Numbered from the stretch's first letter, positions 1 to 6,604 are shown. The stretch is DNA of 10,627 nt from UBA10649 sp963793105 (GCA_963793105.1 CAWBZB010000009.1:1-10627); one strand, 5' to 3'. Notes: generated by a model not told the origin, from the letters alone. Translations and numbers: made by a program.

Positions 1-189
1 GGGGAGCCGCCTGCTCGTCCAGGTCCGGGTGGGCACCTGCGCCGAAGACGGGAGCGGGTCCCGCTCGCAACGAGGAACGATGGCCCGCGCGCGTCCGTCG
101 CGACGGCGCACGACCGTCGACGCTTCACCGGCAACGCGACTCGTTGCCACCTCCTGCCGGGCGGCGCTCCGGCGGCGGCGTGATGCCCG
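1..189. other. Left edge with no supportable gene
   Basis: These 189 bases lie downstream of the minus-strand permease stop. All frames are open over parts of the stretch, but none gives a recognisable protein and the translations are rich in Arg, Ser and Pro, as shadow frames of GC-rich DNA are. The plus frame beginning at base 2 reads GSRLLVQVRVGTCAEDG at the very edge, which could be the tail of a gene from the left, but it has no stop before base 316 and so cannot be confirmed. The stretch contains a perfect 12-bp palindrome (CCGTCGCGACGG, 95-106) and a hairpin at 130-148, listed separately. Confidence 0.4.
130..148 (-). terminator. Perfect 7-bp hairpin after the ABC operon, possible transcription end
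   Basis: GGCAACG (130-136) pairs perfectly with CGTTGCC (142-148) around a 5-base loop, 42 nt beyond the permease stop codon in the direction of transcription. No T-run follows on the minus strand, so it is not a classical intrinsic terminator. It may instead be a processing or pausing hairpin. The position at the end of an operon is the main argument. Confidence 0.3.
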
Positions 190-927
190 CTACTCCCACC
201 GGACGAGAAGGCGCCAGGCCGCGAGCGCTGCGGCGGTGAAGCCGAGCACCACCGCGGCGTCGGTCCAGTTCGCGTCGAAGCCGAGCCATGGGTCCTGCAG
301 GAGCCGCACCATGTAGGTCAGGGGAAGGATGTCGCTCACGGCTCGCATCGGTCCGGTCAGCACCTCCGGCGGGGGTCCGACGCCAGAGAGCAGCATCATC
401 ACGAAGAACAGGCCGAGCCCCGCCCCGAGCGCTCCGCGCGAGGAAGGGATGCACGAGAGAAGCAGTCCCAGCGCGGAGAAGAGGATGCCGCACAGGACCC
501 ACGCGACCAGGACGCCCCCGACCGACTGCGGGAGTCTGATGCTGTAGACGATGGTCGCGGATCCGATCACGAGGACGGCACCCCCGGCGGCAACGAGGAA
601 GGCGAGCGCGATCTGCGAACCGAACACCGTGCGCATGGGAGCGCCAGAGGCGCGGAAGCGCCGGAGGACGCCATCCTCGCGATAGCGGGCGATCTGCACC
701 GGGAAAGCAAGCAGCCCGACGGCCGTCCAGACGAGCGCCAGGTAGCCGGGCACGTAGAAGTCGAGCGGCCCGGCGCCGCGAAACACGGCCGGGTCGGGCG
801 TATTGCCGAAGATCCCGCCGAGGACGAACAGGAACAGGAGCGGCAGCGCCAGCGTGAACACCACCGTCAGCGGTTCACGCAGGAAGAGCTTCACCTCGAT
901 CCAGGTTGAAACGGCAAGCGCACGCAT
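190..927 (-). CDS. ABC-2 type transporter permease (DrrB-like)
   Basis: Membrane subunit of an ABC exporter, 245 aa, expected to pair with the ATPase encoded immediately upstream. The start at 927 (MRALAVSTWIEVKLFLREPL) gives the typical ABC-2 N-terminus: a short amphipathic helix, then a first span around residues 20-42 (VVFTLALPLLFLFVLGG). About six hydrophobic segments follow, ending with a span near residue 225. The ILPLTYMVRLLQDPWLG stretch near residues 205-220 matches the conserved late loop and helix of ABC2_membrane proteins such as DrrB and NodJ. The reading frame extends further upstream into the ATPase gene, but that part is its shadow. Only 4 nt separate this start from the ATPase stop, so the two are co-translated. 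The substrate cannot be read from the sequence; family members export drugs, polyketides, lipids or polysaccharides. The family is secure, the cargo unknown. Confidence 0.9.
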   Translation of the reverse strand: MRALAVSTWIEVKLFLREPLTVVFTLALPLLFLFVLGGIFGNTPDPAVFRGAGPLDFYVPGYLALVWTAVGLLAFPVQIARYREDGVLRRFRASGAPMRTVFGSQIALAFLVAAGGAVLVIGSATIVYSIRLPQSVGGVLVAWVLCGILFSALGLLLSCIPSSRGALGAGLGLFFVMMLLSGVGPPPEVLTGPMRAVSDILPLTYMVRLLQDPWLGFDANWTDAAVVLGFTAAALAAWRLLVRWE

Positions 928-931
928 GCTC

Positions 932-1840
932 TCAGTCCTCGAGTGGGGTGCCGGTGATCGCGAGGAAGACGTCCTCCAGCGTCGGCTGGTGGACGCGCAG
1001 GTCATCGGGCCGGATGCCGCGTGCCGCCAGGCCGGCGGCGACGTCGAGCAGGACCGGGCCGGTGCCGGCGACCTCGACCTCGCCGCGGCGCTGCGACACC
1101 TCGAGGACCGAGGGGATCTGCTCCAGCCACTCGAGACCGGTTCCGGGGTGGCTGAACCGGATGACAGCCCGGCCGGCGCGCCCGATGAGGGCGGCGGGGG
1201 GTTCCAGCGCGACCACTCGACCCGCGTCCATGATCGCGACTCGGTCGCACAGGCGCTCGGCCTCGTCCATGAAGTGCGTCACGAGGACGACGGTTGTCCC
1301 GCGCGCCCGGATGGCCTCGATGACGTCCCAAGCAGCTCGACGCGCGATCGGGTCGAGGCCGGTGGTCATCTCGTCGAGGAAGACCAGTTCCGGATTGCTC
1401 ACCAGGGCCAGGGCGACGAAGAGGCGCTGGCGCTGACCGCCGGAGAGATCGGAGAAGTGGGCATTGCGCTTCTCGACCAGGCCCCACTCCTCGATCCCCC
1501 GGTTGCAGTCGCCGGCGCCGCCCGCGAATGACGAGAACCACCTGAGTGCTTCCCAGACCCTGATCCGATGCGGCAGCGCCGACTCCTGCAGCTGGCATCC
1601 CACGCGTCCGCGAAGTCGCATCGCGTCGGTCGCAGGGTCAAGGCCCAGGACTCGAAGGCGCCCACCGTCTGCGCGGCGAAGCCCTTGCAGGCACTCGACG
1701 GTCGTCGTCTTCCCGGCACCGTTTCGCCCGATGATCCCGAAGATCTCGCCGCGCTGCACATCGAGCGACACGTCGGCAATCGCGACCGTGGAGCCGTATC
1801 GCTTGGTGAGCCCGTGCACGGAGATGACCGACTCAGACAT
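932..1840 (-). CDS. ABC transporter ATP-binding protein (DrrA-like)
   Basis: Nucleotide-binding subunit of an ABC exporter, 302 aa. All catalytic motifs are present: Walker A GRNGAGKTT (residues 38-46), a Q-loop near Q83-Q85, signature LSGGQ (132-136), Walker B LVFLDE (152-157) with catalytic E157, D-loop TGLDP, and switch His189 (VTH). The C-terminal 90 residues after the core domain, ending in HQPTLEDVFLAITG, are the extension typical of drug-export ATPases of the DrrA/CcmA group (DUF4162-like). The start MSESVISVHGLTKRYG at 1840 is chosen because alignment to the family begins there. It overlaps the end of the DUF998 gene by 8 nt, indicating translational coupling. With the adjacent permease it should form a two-plus-two exporter. 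The gene lies third from the TetR operator, in the same transcript as DUF998. Confidence 0.95.
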   Translation of the reverse strand: MSESVISVHGLTKRYGSTVAIADVSLDVQRGEIFGIIGRNGAGKTTTVECLQGLRRADGGRLRVLGLDPATDAMRLRGRVGCQLQESALPHRIRVWEALRWFSSFAGGAGDCNRGIEEWGLVEKRNAHFSDLSGGQRQRLFVALALVSNPELVFLDEMTTGLDPIARRAAWDVIEAIRARGTTVVLVTHFMDEAERLCDRVAIMDAGRVVALEPPAALIGRAGRAVIRFSHPGTGLEWLEQIPSVLEVSQRRGEVEVAGTGPVLLDVAAGLAARGIRPDDLRVHQPTLEDVFLAITGTPLED

Positions 1841-2510
1841 CAGCTTTCGCAGGCGAGGAAGGGACGCCTGCCCCGATTGGCGGCCGCGCCATGGCGTTGA
1901 GCCGCAGGGACACGGCCGACATCCAGAGGACCGGCGCCCACATCCCGATCCGCTGCAGCAGGCCAAGGTGATCGGGCATGAGGTCGGCCGCCACGATGGG
2001 CCCCGACGCGAGCGTGGCCAACCCCAGCAGGAGCGAGGAGAGCTGCCAAGTCGGCCCGAGCCGCCCGTCGCTCCGGAACACGAGCGAGCTGAGCATCACG
2101 GCCGCCGGCAGGCCGATCGCACCCGGCATGCTGAAGGTCGAGTGCAGCTCGCTCGTCCGCGTGACGTCAACGCACCCGGCATCGCACGGGAAGAACCCGA
2201 CCGTGACCATGCCGACGCCGGCCACCACCATCAAGCCGGCCGCAACCCATCTCCAGGGGCTTGGCCGGAGAACGAGGTGGTAGGCGGCGGCGAAGGCCAG
2301 GATGACGACGCCCAGGGCCATGAAGCCGGCGACGTTCATCAGGAGCCCGTGCGGTGCGTCCACGGCGCCGAGCTCGCTCTGGGTCTGGCGGATCGGGTCG
2401 TAGCCCGCCCACAGGAGACCGAGCAGGGAGACGAACGCGATGTAGCAGATCGGGCCAGCGATGCCCACCAGCGCCAGGAAGCGGGTGACCGGCACCCGCC
2501 GGCGAGTCAT
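1833..2510 (-). CDS. DUF998 family six-span membrane protein
   Basis: Integral membrane protein of 225 aa with about six hydrophobic segments (near residues 10-35, 55-78, 88-107, 130-146, 156-175 and 188-205). DUF998 hallmarks are visible: YDPIRQTQSELGA (38-49) after the first span, then LMNVAGFMALG (57-67), then FFPCD..C (106-113) followed by T..LH (119-123). The function of DUF998 is not established. The start at 2510 has an excellent ribosome site (GGGAGGGGGA) right upstream. An in-frame ATG at 2642 also has a perfect GGAGGA site and would add 44 residues with poor codon usage over their last third; see the separate entry. The gene is first or second in a leftward operon with the ABC ATPase (8-nt overlap) and permease, under the palindrome at 2695-2711. 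It may be an accessory of the exporter or a membrane-stress protein; this role is inferred only from context. Confidence 0.85.
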   Translation of the reverse strand: MTRRRVPVTRFLALVGIAGPICYIAFVSLLGLLWAGYDPIRQTQSELGAVDAPHGLLMNVAGFMALGVVILAFAAAYHLVLRPSPWRWVAAGLMVVAGVGMVTVGFFPCDAGCVDVTRTSELHSTFSMPGAIGLPAAVMLSSLVFRSDGRLGPTWQLSSLLLGLATLASGPIVAADLMPDHLGLLQRIGMWAPVLWMSAVSLRLNAMARPPIGAGVPSSPAKADV

Positions 2511-2642
2511 CGCTCCCCCTCCCGGGGCGCGATGTGGTCGTGATTCTCCACCCAGGAGACGGCCCTCGCCGTCACGTGCCACGGTGCGCTGGGTACCCTC
2601 TGGGGTCGCTGCGACCCACAAGCGGAAGACGAGCGGGGTCAT
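2507..2642 (-). pseudogene. Possible frameshifted small ORF, or 44-aa N-terminal extension of DUF998
   Basis: An ATG at 2642 has a textbook ribosome site (GGAGGA, 2648-2653, 5 nt spacing) and is the first good start of the leftward transcript. It opens MTPLVFRLWVAATPEGTQRT with GC-rich third positions for about 30 codons. Seven consecutive codons then end in A or T, and the frame runs on into DUF998. From about the same point the +1 frame becomes codon-typical, reads SWVENHDHIAPREGER and stops in a TGA that overlaps the DUF998 ATG (ATGA at 2510-2507). Such coupling is normal between real genes. This suggests an ancestral small protein of about 45 aa broken by one extra base near 2550-2565. 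A real N-terminal extension, or a 22-codon GTG leader peptide in the second frame, are alternatives. I recognise no family. Confidence 0.35.
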
Positions 2643-2664
2643 TGGTTTCCTCCGTCCGAACGAC

Positions 2665-2695
2665 TTGACAACCGGTGAACATAGTGGCACTATAA
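2665..2695 (+). promoter_or_regulatory. Rightward promoter of the tetR-RDD-hydrolase operon
   Basis: A perfect TTGACA (2665-2670) is followed after 19 bp by CTATAA (2690-2695). The spacing is slightly long, but it is the best -35/-10 pair upstream of the regulator. The start site would fall near 2702, inside the palindrome, leaving a leader of about 25 nt before the ATG at 2727. It faces and overlaps the leftward promoter. Confidence 0.5.
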
Positions 2696-2718
2696 CTTAG
2701 TCAGACTAAGTATGTCAA
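2689..2718 (-). promoter_or_regulatory. Leftward promoter of the DUF998-ABC operon
   Basis: On the minus strand TTGACA (2718-2713) and TATAGT (2694-2689) are separated by 18 bp, a near-consensus sigma-70 type promoter. The spacer is occupied almost completely by the 17-bp palindrome, so a bound repressor would block polymerase directly. Transcription would begin near 2682, giving about 40 nt of leader before the ribosome site at 2653-2648. Confidence 0.6.
2695..2711. promoter_or_regulatory. 17-bp palindromic operator, probable TetR binding site
   Basis: ACTTAGTC-A-GACTAAGT is a perfect inverted repeat (two 8-bp arms around one base) in an AT-richer island of otherwise GC-rich DNA. It sits between the divergent regulator and membrane/ABC operons, within the spacer of the leftward promoter and directly after the -10 of the rightward one. 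Size, symmetry and place fit an operator for a dimeric TetR-family repressor acting on its own operon and on the divergent one. The protein-site assignment is inference from adjacency. Confidence 0.75.
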
Positions 2719-2726
2719 GGGGCGAA

Positions 2727-3350
2727 ATGAGCAATCGACGCCACAGGGGCGCGCTGCGACGGGAGATCCTCGACGCCGCCGATCGCCTGCTGTTCGAGGT
2801 CGGCGACGCGCACGAGGTCTCGATCGAGGCCGTGGTTGACGCCGTCGGCTGCACGCCCCCGGCGCTCTACTACTACTTCCCGTCGAAGGAGCGCCTCCTG
2901 CTGGAGGTGTGCCGCCGCCAGTACCAGCGGTTCGCCGAGGCGCTCGAGGTCCAGATCCCTTCCGGAGGGGGCGCGATCGATGAGCTGGTTGCCCGCGGGC
3001 ACGCCTACCTGGACTGGGCGGTGACCCACCCGGAGCACTACCGCATCCTGTTCATGACCCCGGCGGGATCGCCGTCGACCGTGGACGACGCCGACCCGCG
3101 TCAGTCGGCCGGCCTCGCCGAGCTCATCGACAACCTCGAGCGCGGCATCGCCGAGGGGACCATCGCGCCCGGGGATCCGCTGCTGATGGCGCTCATGCTC
3201 TGGTCCACCGTGCACGGGATCGCCTCTCTGGCGGTGGCCAACCCTGCGCTCCCCAGGGACCTTGCCCACGCCGTCCTGGAGCGCACGAGCCATGCGGTGA
3301 TCGGTGGCATCGCCACCGAAGGTCCTCGTTCCGCTGGAGACTCCCGGTGA
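2727..3350 (+). CDS. TetR/AcrR family transcriptional repressor with WHG-type C-terminal domain
   Basis: Ligand-responsive repressor of 207 aa. The N-terminal TetR DNA-binding domain spans about residues 8-60, with the helix-turn-helix at 34-53 ending in TPPALYYYFPSKERLL, the family signature. The C-terminal ligand domain carries HPEHYRILFM (101-110) and W159-x3-H163-G164, the motif that names the WHG (TetR_C) group. The start at 2727 (MSNRRH) is preferred over the ATG at 2712 because AAGGGG (2717-2722) lies before it and because an initiator at 2712 would abut the operator. It heads a three-gene operon: its stop overlaps the GTG of the RDD gene by 4 nt. It is divergent from the DUF998-ABC operon, with the palindrome between them, so autoregulation and control of the exporter are likely. 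The ligand is unknown. Confidence 0.93.
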   Translation: MSNRRHRGALRREILDAADRLLFEVGDAHEVSIEAVVDAVGCTPPALYYYFPSKERLLLEVCRRQYQRFAEALEVQIPSGGGAIDELVARGHAYLDWAVTHPEHYRILFMTPAGSPSTVDDADPRQSAGLAELIDNLERGIAEGTIAPGDPLLMALMLWSTVHGIASLAVANPALPRDLAHAVLERTSHAVIGGIATEGPRSAGDSR

Positions 3351-3889
3351 CCCGGCCGCAGAGGCAACCGGAGCGACGCCGGAGATACGCGGGATTCTCC
3401 AAGCGCGCGCCGGCCCTGGCCTGGGATGTGCCCGTCATCGTCGCGTGGGCGGTGGCTGCAGGGGTCATCGGCATCGGGCTCAACGCGATCGCCGGGTCCC
3501 AGCCCAGGTCGCCCTGGTCGCTCGATCTGCAGGCGTTCCTGACGCTGATCCTGCCTGTGATCCTCACCTTCAGCTATCAGGAGGGCTCCACCCGACAGGC
3601 GACCTTCGGCAAGCGCCGTCTCCACCTGATCGTCACCGACGCAACCGGCCAGCCGCTTGGTTATGGACGGGCACTCGTCCGATCAGGGGTGAAGTTCCTG
3701 CCGTGGCAGCTGGGACACACGGCGGTCTTCCACCTCGTCGCGGGATCGACGTCGGCCGTCTTCGTGGTGATCTCGATCGGCGCCCAGCTGTTCGTGCTCG
3801 TGTCGCTGCTGGTCATGGTGGCCGACAGCCGACACCGGGCGCTACACGACTGGGCGGCCGGCACCCGCGTGGTGGCGGCAGCAGCGTGA
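3347..3889 (+). CDS. RDD family integral membrane protein
   Basis: Small membrane protein, 180 aa, with about three spans (residues 25-48, 62-76 and 134-159). The conserved core FGKRRLHLIVTDATGQPLGYGRALVRSGVKFLPW (87-120) matches the RDD-family segment usually seen as TLGKRLLGLRVVD..G..LSFGRALLR. The C-terminal D-x-x-H-R-x-L-H-D-W-x-A-G-T is also typical. The name-giving Arg-Asp-Asp of the first span is replaced by Ala-Trp-Asp (25-27), a common drift. RDD proteins have no agreed general function; transport and ion or solute antiport have been proposed for some members. The GTG start at 3347 overlaps the tetR stop (GTGA) and has GGAGA 6 nt upstream. The 3' end overlaps the hydrolase GTG in the same way. 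Co-transcription with the repressor and a hydrolase suggests an envelope role. Confidence 0.88.
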   Translation: MTRPQRQPERRRRYAGFSKRAPALAWDVPVIVAWAVAAGVIGIGLNAIAGSQPRSPWSLDLQAFLTLILPVILTFSYQEGSTRQATFGKRRLHLIVTDATGQPLGYGRALVRSGVKFLPWQLGHTAVFHLVAGSTSAVFVVISIGAQLFVLVSLLVMVADSRHRALHDWAAGTRVVAAAA

Positions 3890-5043
3890 GGCGCCTGAAG
3901 TGGATCGGCGTCACGGCCCTGGTTGTCGTCGCCTGTTTGCCCGTGCTCTATGGATGGGCCCGACTCAGCCTCGATACCTCGCAGGTGGCGAGGTACATCG
4001 TCTGGCTGGACTCCGACGTCGATGACTGGCAGCGGTTCCCATCGCGAACGGTGGCCGCGGCGCCCGAGCCGGTGGACCTGGTCTCGCCGGGACGGCCTGA
4101 CGCGGGGGTGGCATCGGTCGAGTTCGAGGGCAAGCCCCTGGCAGACTTCCTCGAAGCGAACCTGACGACTGCCTTCCTCGTGGCTCGCGGCGAGACCCTG
4201 GTCTACGAGGCGTACCCGAACGGATCATCGCGCGAGGCAACGCAGACGTCGTTCTCCGTGGCGAAGTCCTTCGTGTCGACGCTGGTCGGGATCGCTGCCG
4301 ATGAGGGCAGCCTGAAGCTCGACGACTCCGTCACGGCCTACATTCCCGAGCTGTTGGACCGCGATCCCAGGTTCCAGGCGATCACCATCCGCCATCTCAT
4401 CACGATGTCGTCGGGCATTCGCTATGCGGCGTTCTACCTGCCCTGGAGCGACGACACCACGACGTACTACGCTCCCGACCTCCGGGCGGCCGCCCTGGCC
4501 GCCAACATCGAGCGACCGCCCGGCGAGGAGTTCCACTACAACAACTTCAACCCGCTGCTGGTCGGGATGGTGCTCGAACGGGCGACCGGCATGCATGTGT
4601 CCGAATACCTCGCGACGCGACTGTGGCAGCCGATGGGCGCTGAGGCCGAAGGTTCCTGGAGCCTCGACAGCGAGCGGTCCGGGTTCGAGAAGATGGAGAG
4701 CGGCATCAACGGGCGTGCGGTCGACTTCCTCAAGCTCGGCCTGGTCTTCGCCCACCAGGGGCGGATCGCGGGACGCCAGGTTGTTCCGGCGGCGTGGGTA
4801 TCGGAGGCGACCGCGGTCGACACGACGACCGATCCCGCGGAGGGGTATCAGTCCTTCTGGTGGGTCTTCCCAGAGCATCACGCCTTCGCCGCGCTCGGCA
4901 ACAAGGGGCAGTTCATCTACGTCGACCCCGTGGCGGACGTGACGATCGTGCGCATGGGGATCGACTACGGCAGCATCGACTACAGGCGTTGGATCGACCT
5001 CTTCGCCGCCGTGGCCAGCGCGGCTATCGACGCCAGCCGCTAG
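3886..5043 (+). CDS. Membrane-anchored serine hydrolase, beta-lactamase/PBP (class C) fold
   Basis: Predicted extracytoplasmic serine hydrolase of 385 aa. The start is the GTG at 3886, overlapping the RDD stop by 4 nt; the open frame upstream of it is a shadow. Residues 6-25 (WIGVTALVVVACLPVLYGWA) form a signal anchor. The nucleophile box is S124-V-A-K127 (SxxK). The tyrosine box is Y218-N-N220 in EEFHYNNFNPLLVGMVLE. The third box is G-N-K-G-Q (338-342), the position of KTG/HxG in the family. HLITMSSGI (170-178) is the usual stretch after SxxK. The arrangement resembles the 6-aminohexanoate-dimer hydrolase/esterase EstB group of PF00144 rather than true resistance AmpC enzymes, so an amidase, esterase or peptidase on cell-envelope or small-molecule substrates is more likely than antibiotic hydrolysis. 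It closes the operon begun by tetR. Confidence 0.92.
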   Translation: MRRLKWIGVTALVVVACLPVLYGWARLSLDTSQVARYIVWLDSDVDDWQRFPSRTVAAAPEPVDLVSPGRPDAGVASVEFEGKPLADFLEANLTTAFLVARGETLVYEAYPNGSSREATQTSFSVAKSFVSTLVGIAADEGSLKLDDSVTAYIPELLDRDPRFQAITIRHLITMSSGIRYAAFYLPWSDDTTTYYAPDLRAAALAANIERPPGEEFHYNNFNPLLVGMVLERATGMHVSEYLATRLWQPMGAEAEGSWSLDSERSGFEKMESGINGRAVDFLKLGLVFAHQGRIAGRQVVPAAWVSEATAVDTTTDPAEGYQSFWWVFPEHHAFAALGNKGQFIYVDPVADVTIVRMGIDYGSIDYRRWIDLFAAVASAAIDASR

Positions 5044-5315
5044 GGAGGCGGAGCAGTCCATCCGATCCGGCGGGGCGCCCTGGGGCCCGACGAAGCGTCA
5101 GGATGCGCCCAAGGCCCTGAGCACCCATGGGTTGGATCCGCAGGCAAATGGACGGGCCCGCCACCCAGAAGCGGTTCCGTAGCCGCAGCGGTCGCCACCA
5201 CGAGCAACCTTCGCAGGTGCGATCGACTCCGCGGGAGGGGCGATCGGACTTTGAAGGCTGCCTCCTGTCGCTGACCCATACCCTGTGAAGGCGTCGGACG
5301 CAACCGTCGCCACCG
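5044..5315. other. Intergenic region between the hydrolase operon and the ECF unit
   Basis: About 270 bases without a supportable gene, between two same-strand operons; minus-strand frames here are antisense shadows. It should hold the end of the first operon and the promoter of the ECF unit. I see no T-tailed terminator. Two near-identical elements, GCGATCGAC (5219-5227) and GCGATCGGAC (5240-5249), sit 21 bp apart just before TTGAAG (5251-5256). A weak -10-like CATACC (5277-5282) follows at a 20-bp spacing, so a promoter call would be speculative. Confidence 0.4.
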
Positions 5316-5879
5316 ATGCGGATGAGGGCCGTGGACACCGAACTCGTGAAGCGGGCCCAGCACGGCGACAGGGAAGCCTTCGGGCTGGTCGCCGCCGACC
5401 TCGCGACGAGGTTCCTCGCCGTGTCGCGCAGGATCCTGCGCGACATCGACCTCGCCGAGGATGCGACCCAGCAGGCGCTGGTCGCGATCTGGCGAGACCT
5501 GCCGCAGCTTCGCGACCCGGCACGCTTTGACGCCTGGTCGTACCGGCTTCTCGTGCACGCCTGCTATGCGGAGGGCCGGCGCTCGCGCCAGTGGTTGCCG
5601 AATCTGCGCATCCTGCCGGCTGACGAGCCGGCCGCATCCGGAGGGGTCGACGCGATTCTCCACCGGGACGAGCTCGAGACGGCTATCCGACGCCTGTCGG
5701 TCGACCACCGGACCGTGCTCGTCCTGCACCACTACGCCGGCATCCCGGCCGAGCGGGTCGCCCAGATCCTGGACGTCCCGATCGGCACGGTCTACTCCCG
5801 ACTCCATCACGCGATGCGCGCCATGCGGGCGGCACTCGATGCCGACGCACGCCCAGCGGCAGCGGAGGCTTCCCGATGA
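5316..5879 (+). CDS. ECF-type RNA polymerase sigma-70 factor
   Basis: Alternative sigma factor of 187 aa that redirects RNA polymerase, typically in response to envelope signals. Region 2 spans about residues 7-80: ELVKRAQHGDREAF, then DLAEDATQQALVAIWRDLPQLRDPARFDAWSYRL, including the DAxQ..F/L..W motif of region 2.2. Region 4 spans about 118-172 (LSVDHRTVLVLHHYAGIPAERVAQILDVPIGTVYSRLHHAMRAMR), with its helix-turn-helix at IPAERVAQILDVPIGTVYSRL. The start is uncertain. ATG 5316, ATG 5322 and GTG 5331 are all in frame; homology to ECF N-termini favours 5331 (VDTELVKRAQ), and none has a clear ribosome site. The stop overlaps the next start (ATGA), so the factor is coupled to its probable anti-sigma partner. 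The stimulus and target promoters are unknown. Confidence 0.93.
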   Translation: MRMRAVDTELVKRAQHGDREAFGLVAADLATRFLAVSRRILRDIDLAEDATQQALVAIWRDLPQLRDPARFDAWSYRLLVHACYAEGRRSRQWLPNLRILPADEPAASGGVDAILHRDELETAIRRLSVDHRTVLVLHHYAGIPAERVAQILDVPIGTVYSRLHHAMRAMRAALDADARPAAAEASR

Positions 5880-6604
5880 CCACCGAACGCGATCCCGCGA
5901 CGCGCATCGTCCTGTCGTGGCTTCGCCAGGAAGCGCACGAGAACGCCGAACGCGTCCTCCTACGCGCCCTCGACGAAGTGGACACGACGCCACAGCGCCA
6001 TCCCTGGTGGCCGGCGTGGAGGACTCACCGGATGACTACCTACCCGAAGCTGATCGCTGCCGCCGCCGCGGTGCTGGTGGTGGCGATCGGCGGCTACCAG
6101 TTGCTGCCAGGGAGATCCGGGTCCGGCGGCGCGAACGCCACAGCAGCGCCGAGCCCGGCGCTGCTCGCCCGAGGCAACTTCATGACCGACCTCTATGCGG
6201 TCGAACTCGAGGCCATCGCACAAGGCCCCAGCGTGACGGGGCGCATGACCGTGTCGTGGGACGAGTCGTTGGAAGACGCGTCCTCCGTCGATGGGTCCTT
6301 CATCGTCGATCTCCAGTGCACACGGACGACCGAGGACGGCATGATCATGATCGGCGGCGTCACGACGGAGGTCGCGGGTTCTGGGTCCGTGATCGCACCG
6401 GTGGGCTCCCGCGCCGCGGTCGTTCTCAAGCCCGGATCGCCCGTGCAGGCGACCATCTGGGCTCAGAGGGGGGGGCATGTGATCGCGTTCGCGCCCAGCT
6501 GTCCGGCGTCCCTCGACGAGCAGTTGCTGTGGGAGCGCGGGACGCATCGGGACGGGGAGAGCTTTCTCGAGCCGATCGAGGGAACCGTGGAGCTTGGTCC
6601 GTAG
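5876..6604 (+). CDS. Single-span membrane protein, probable anti-sigma factor (no zinc motif)
   Basis: Protein of 242 aa coupled to the ECF sigma gene by ATGA overlap, with GGAGG 7 nt before its ATG. The cytoplasmic N-terminus of about 55 residues (TERDPATRIVLSWLRQEAHENAERVLLRALDEVDTTPQRHPWW) is helical and charged. One membrane span lies at about 57-76 (PKLIAAAAAVLVVAIGGYQL). A Ser/Gly/Ala/Pro-rich linker and an extracytoplasmic domain of about 150 residues follow. The HxxxCxxC zinc motif of ZAS anti-sigma factors is absent. From memory, similar pairs with the WLRxExHExAxRVL..LDxxDTTPQRR N-terminus recur beside ECF genes in Chloroflexota genomes; this is recollection, not a search. Gene order and topology support an anti-sigma role, which is inferred. 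The extracytoplasmic part has two Cys (near residues 143 and 207) that could pair. An unbroken run of eight G at 6468-6475 lies inside the gene. Confidence 0.7.
   Translation: MTTERDPATRIVLSWLRQEAHENAERVLLRALDEVDTTPQRHPWWPAWRTHRMTTYPKLIAAAAAVLVVAIGGYQLLPGRSGSGGANATAAPSPALLARGNFMTDLYAVELEAIAQGPSVTGRMTVSWDESLEDASSVDGSFIVDLQCTRTTEDGMIMIGGVTTEVAGSGSVIAPVGSRAAVVLKPGSPVQATIWAQRGGHVIAFAPSCPASLDEQLLWERGTHRDGESFLEPIEGTVELGP

Noticed and set aside
803..1531. Long plus-strand open frame opposite the ABC genes
   Set aside because: It is antisense to the ATPase and permease with all catalytic motifs on the minus strand; its product is Asp/Arg/Gly-rich with no known domain.
1464..2543. Plus-strand frame of about 359 codons opposite ATPase and DUF998
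   Set aside because: Shadow of two well-supported minus-strand genes; composition (His, Arg, Pro, Glu runs) is typical of antisense frames in GC-rich DNA.
3304..3885. Upstream part of the long frame containing the serine hydrolase
   Set aside because: This part overlaps the RDD gene in another frame and has no motif; the signal anchor and GTGA overlap place the true start at 3886.
3886..5043. Antibiotic-resistance beta-lactamase
   Set aside because: The fold boxes are present, but the motif set and membrane anchor fit the broad esterase/amidase group of the family; nothing in the sequence shows beta-lactam hydrolysis.
5040..5993. Minus-strand frame of about 317 codons opposite the ECF sigma gene
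   Set aside because: The plus strand encodes sigma regions 2 and 4; the minus product has no recognisable domain.
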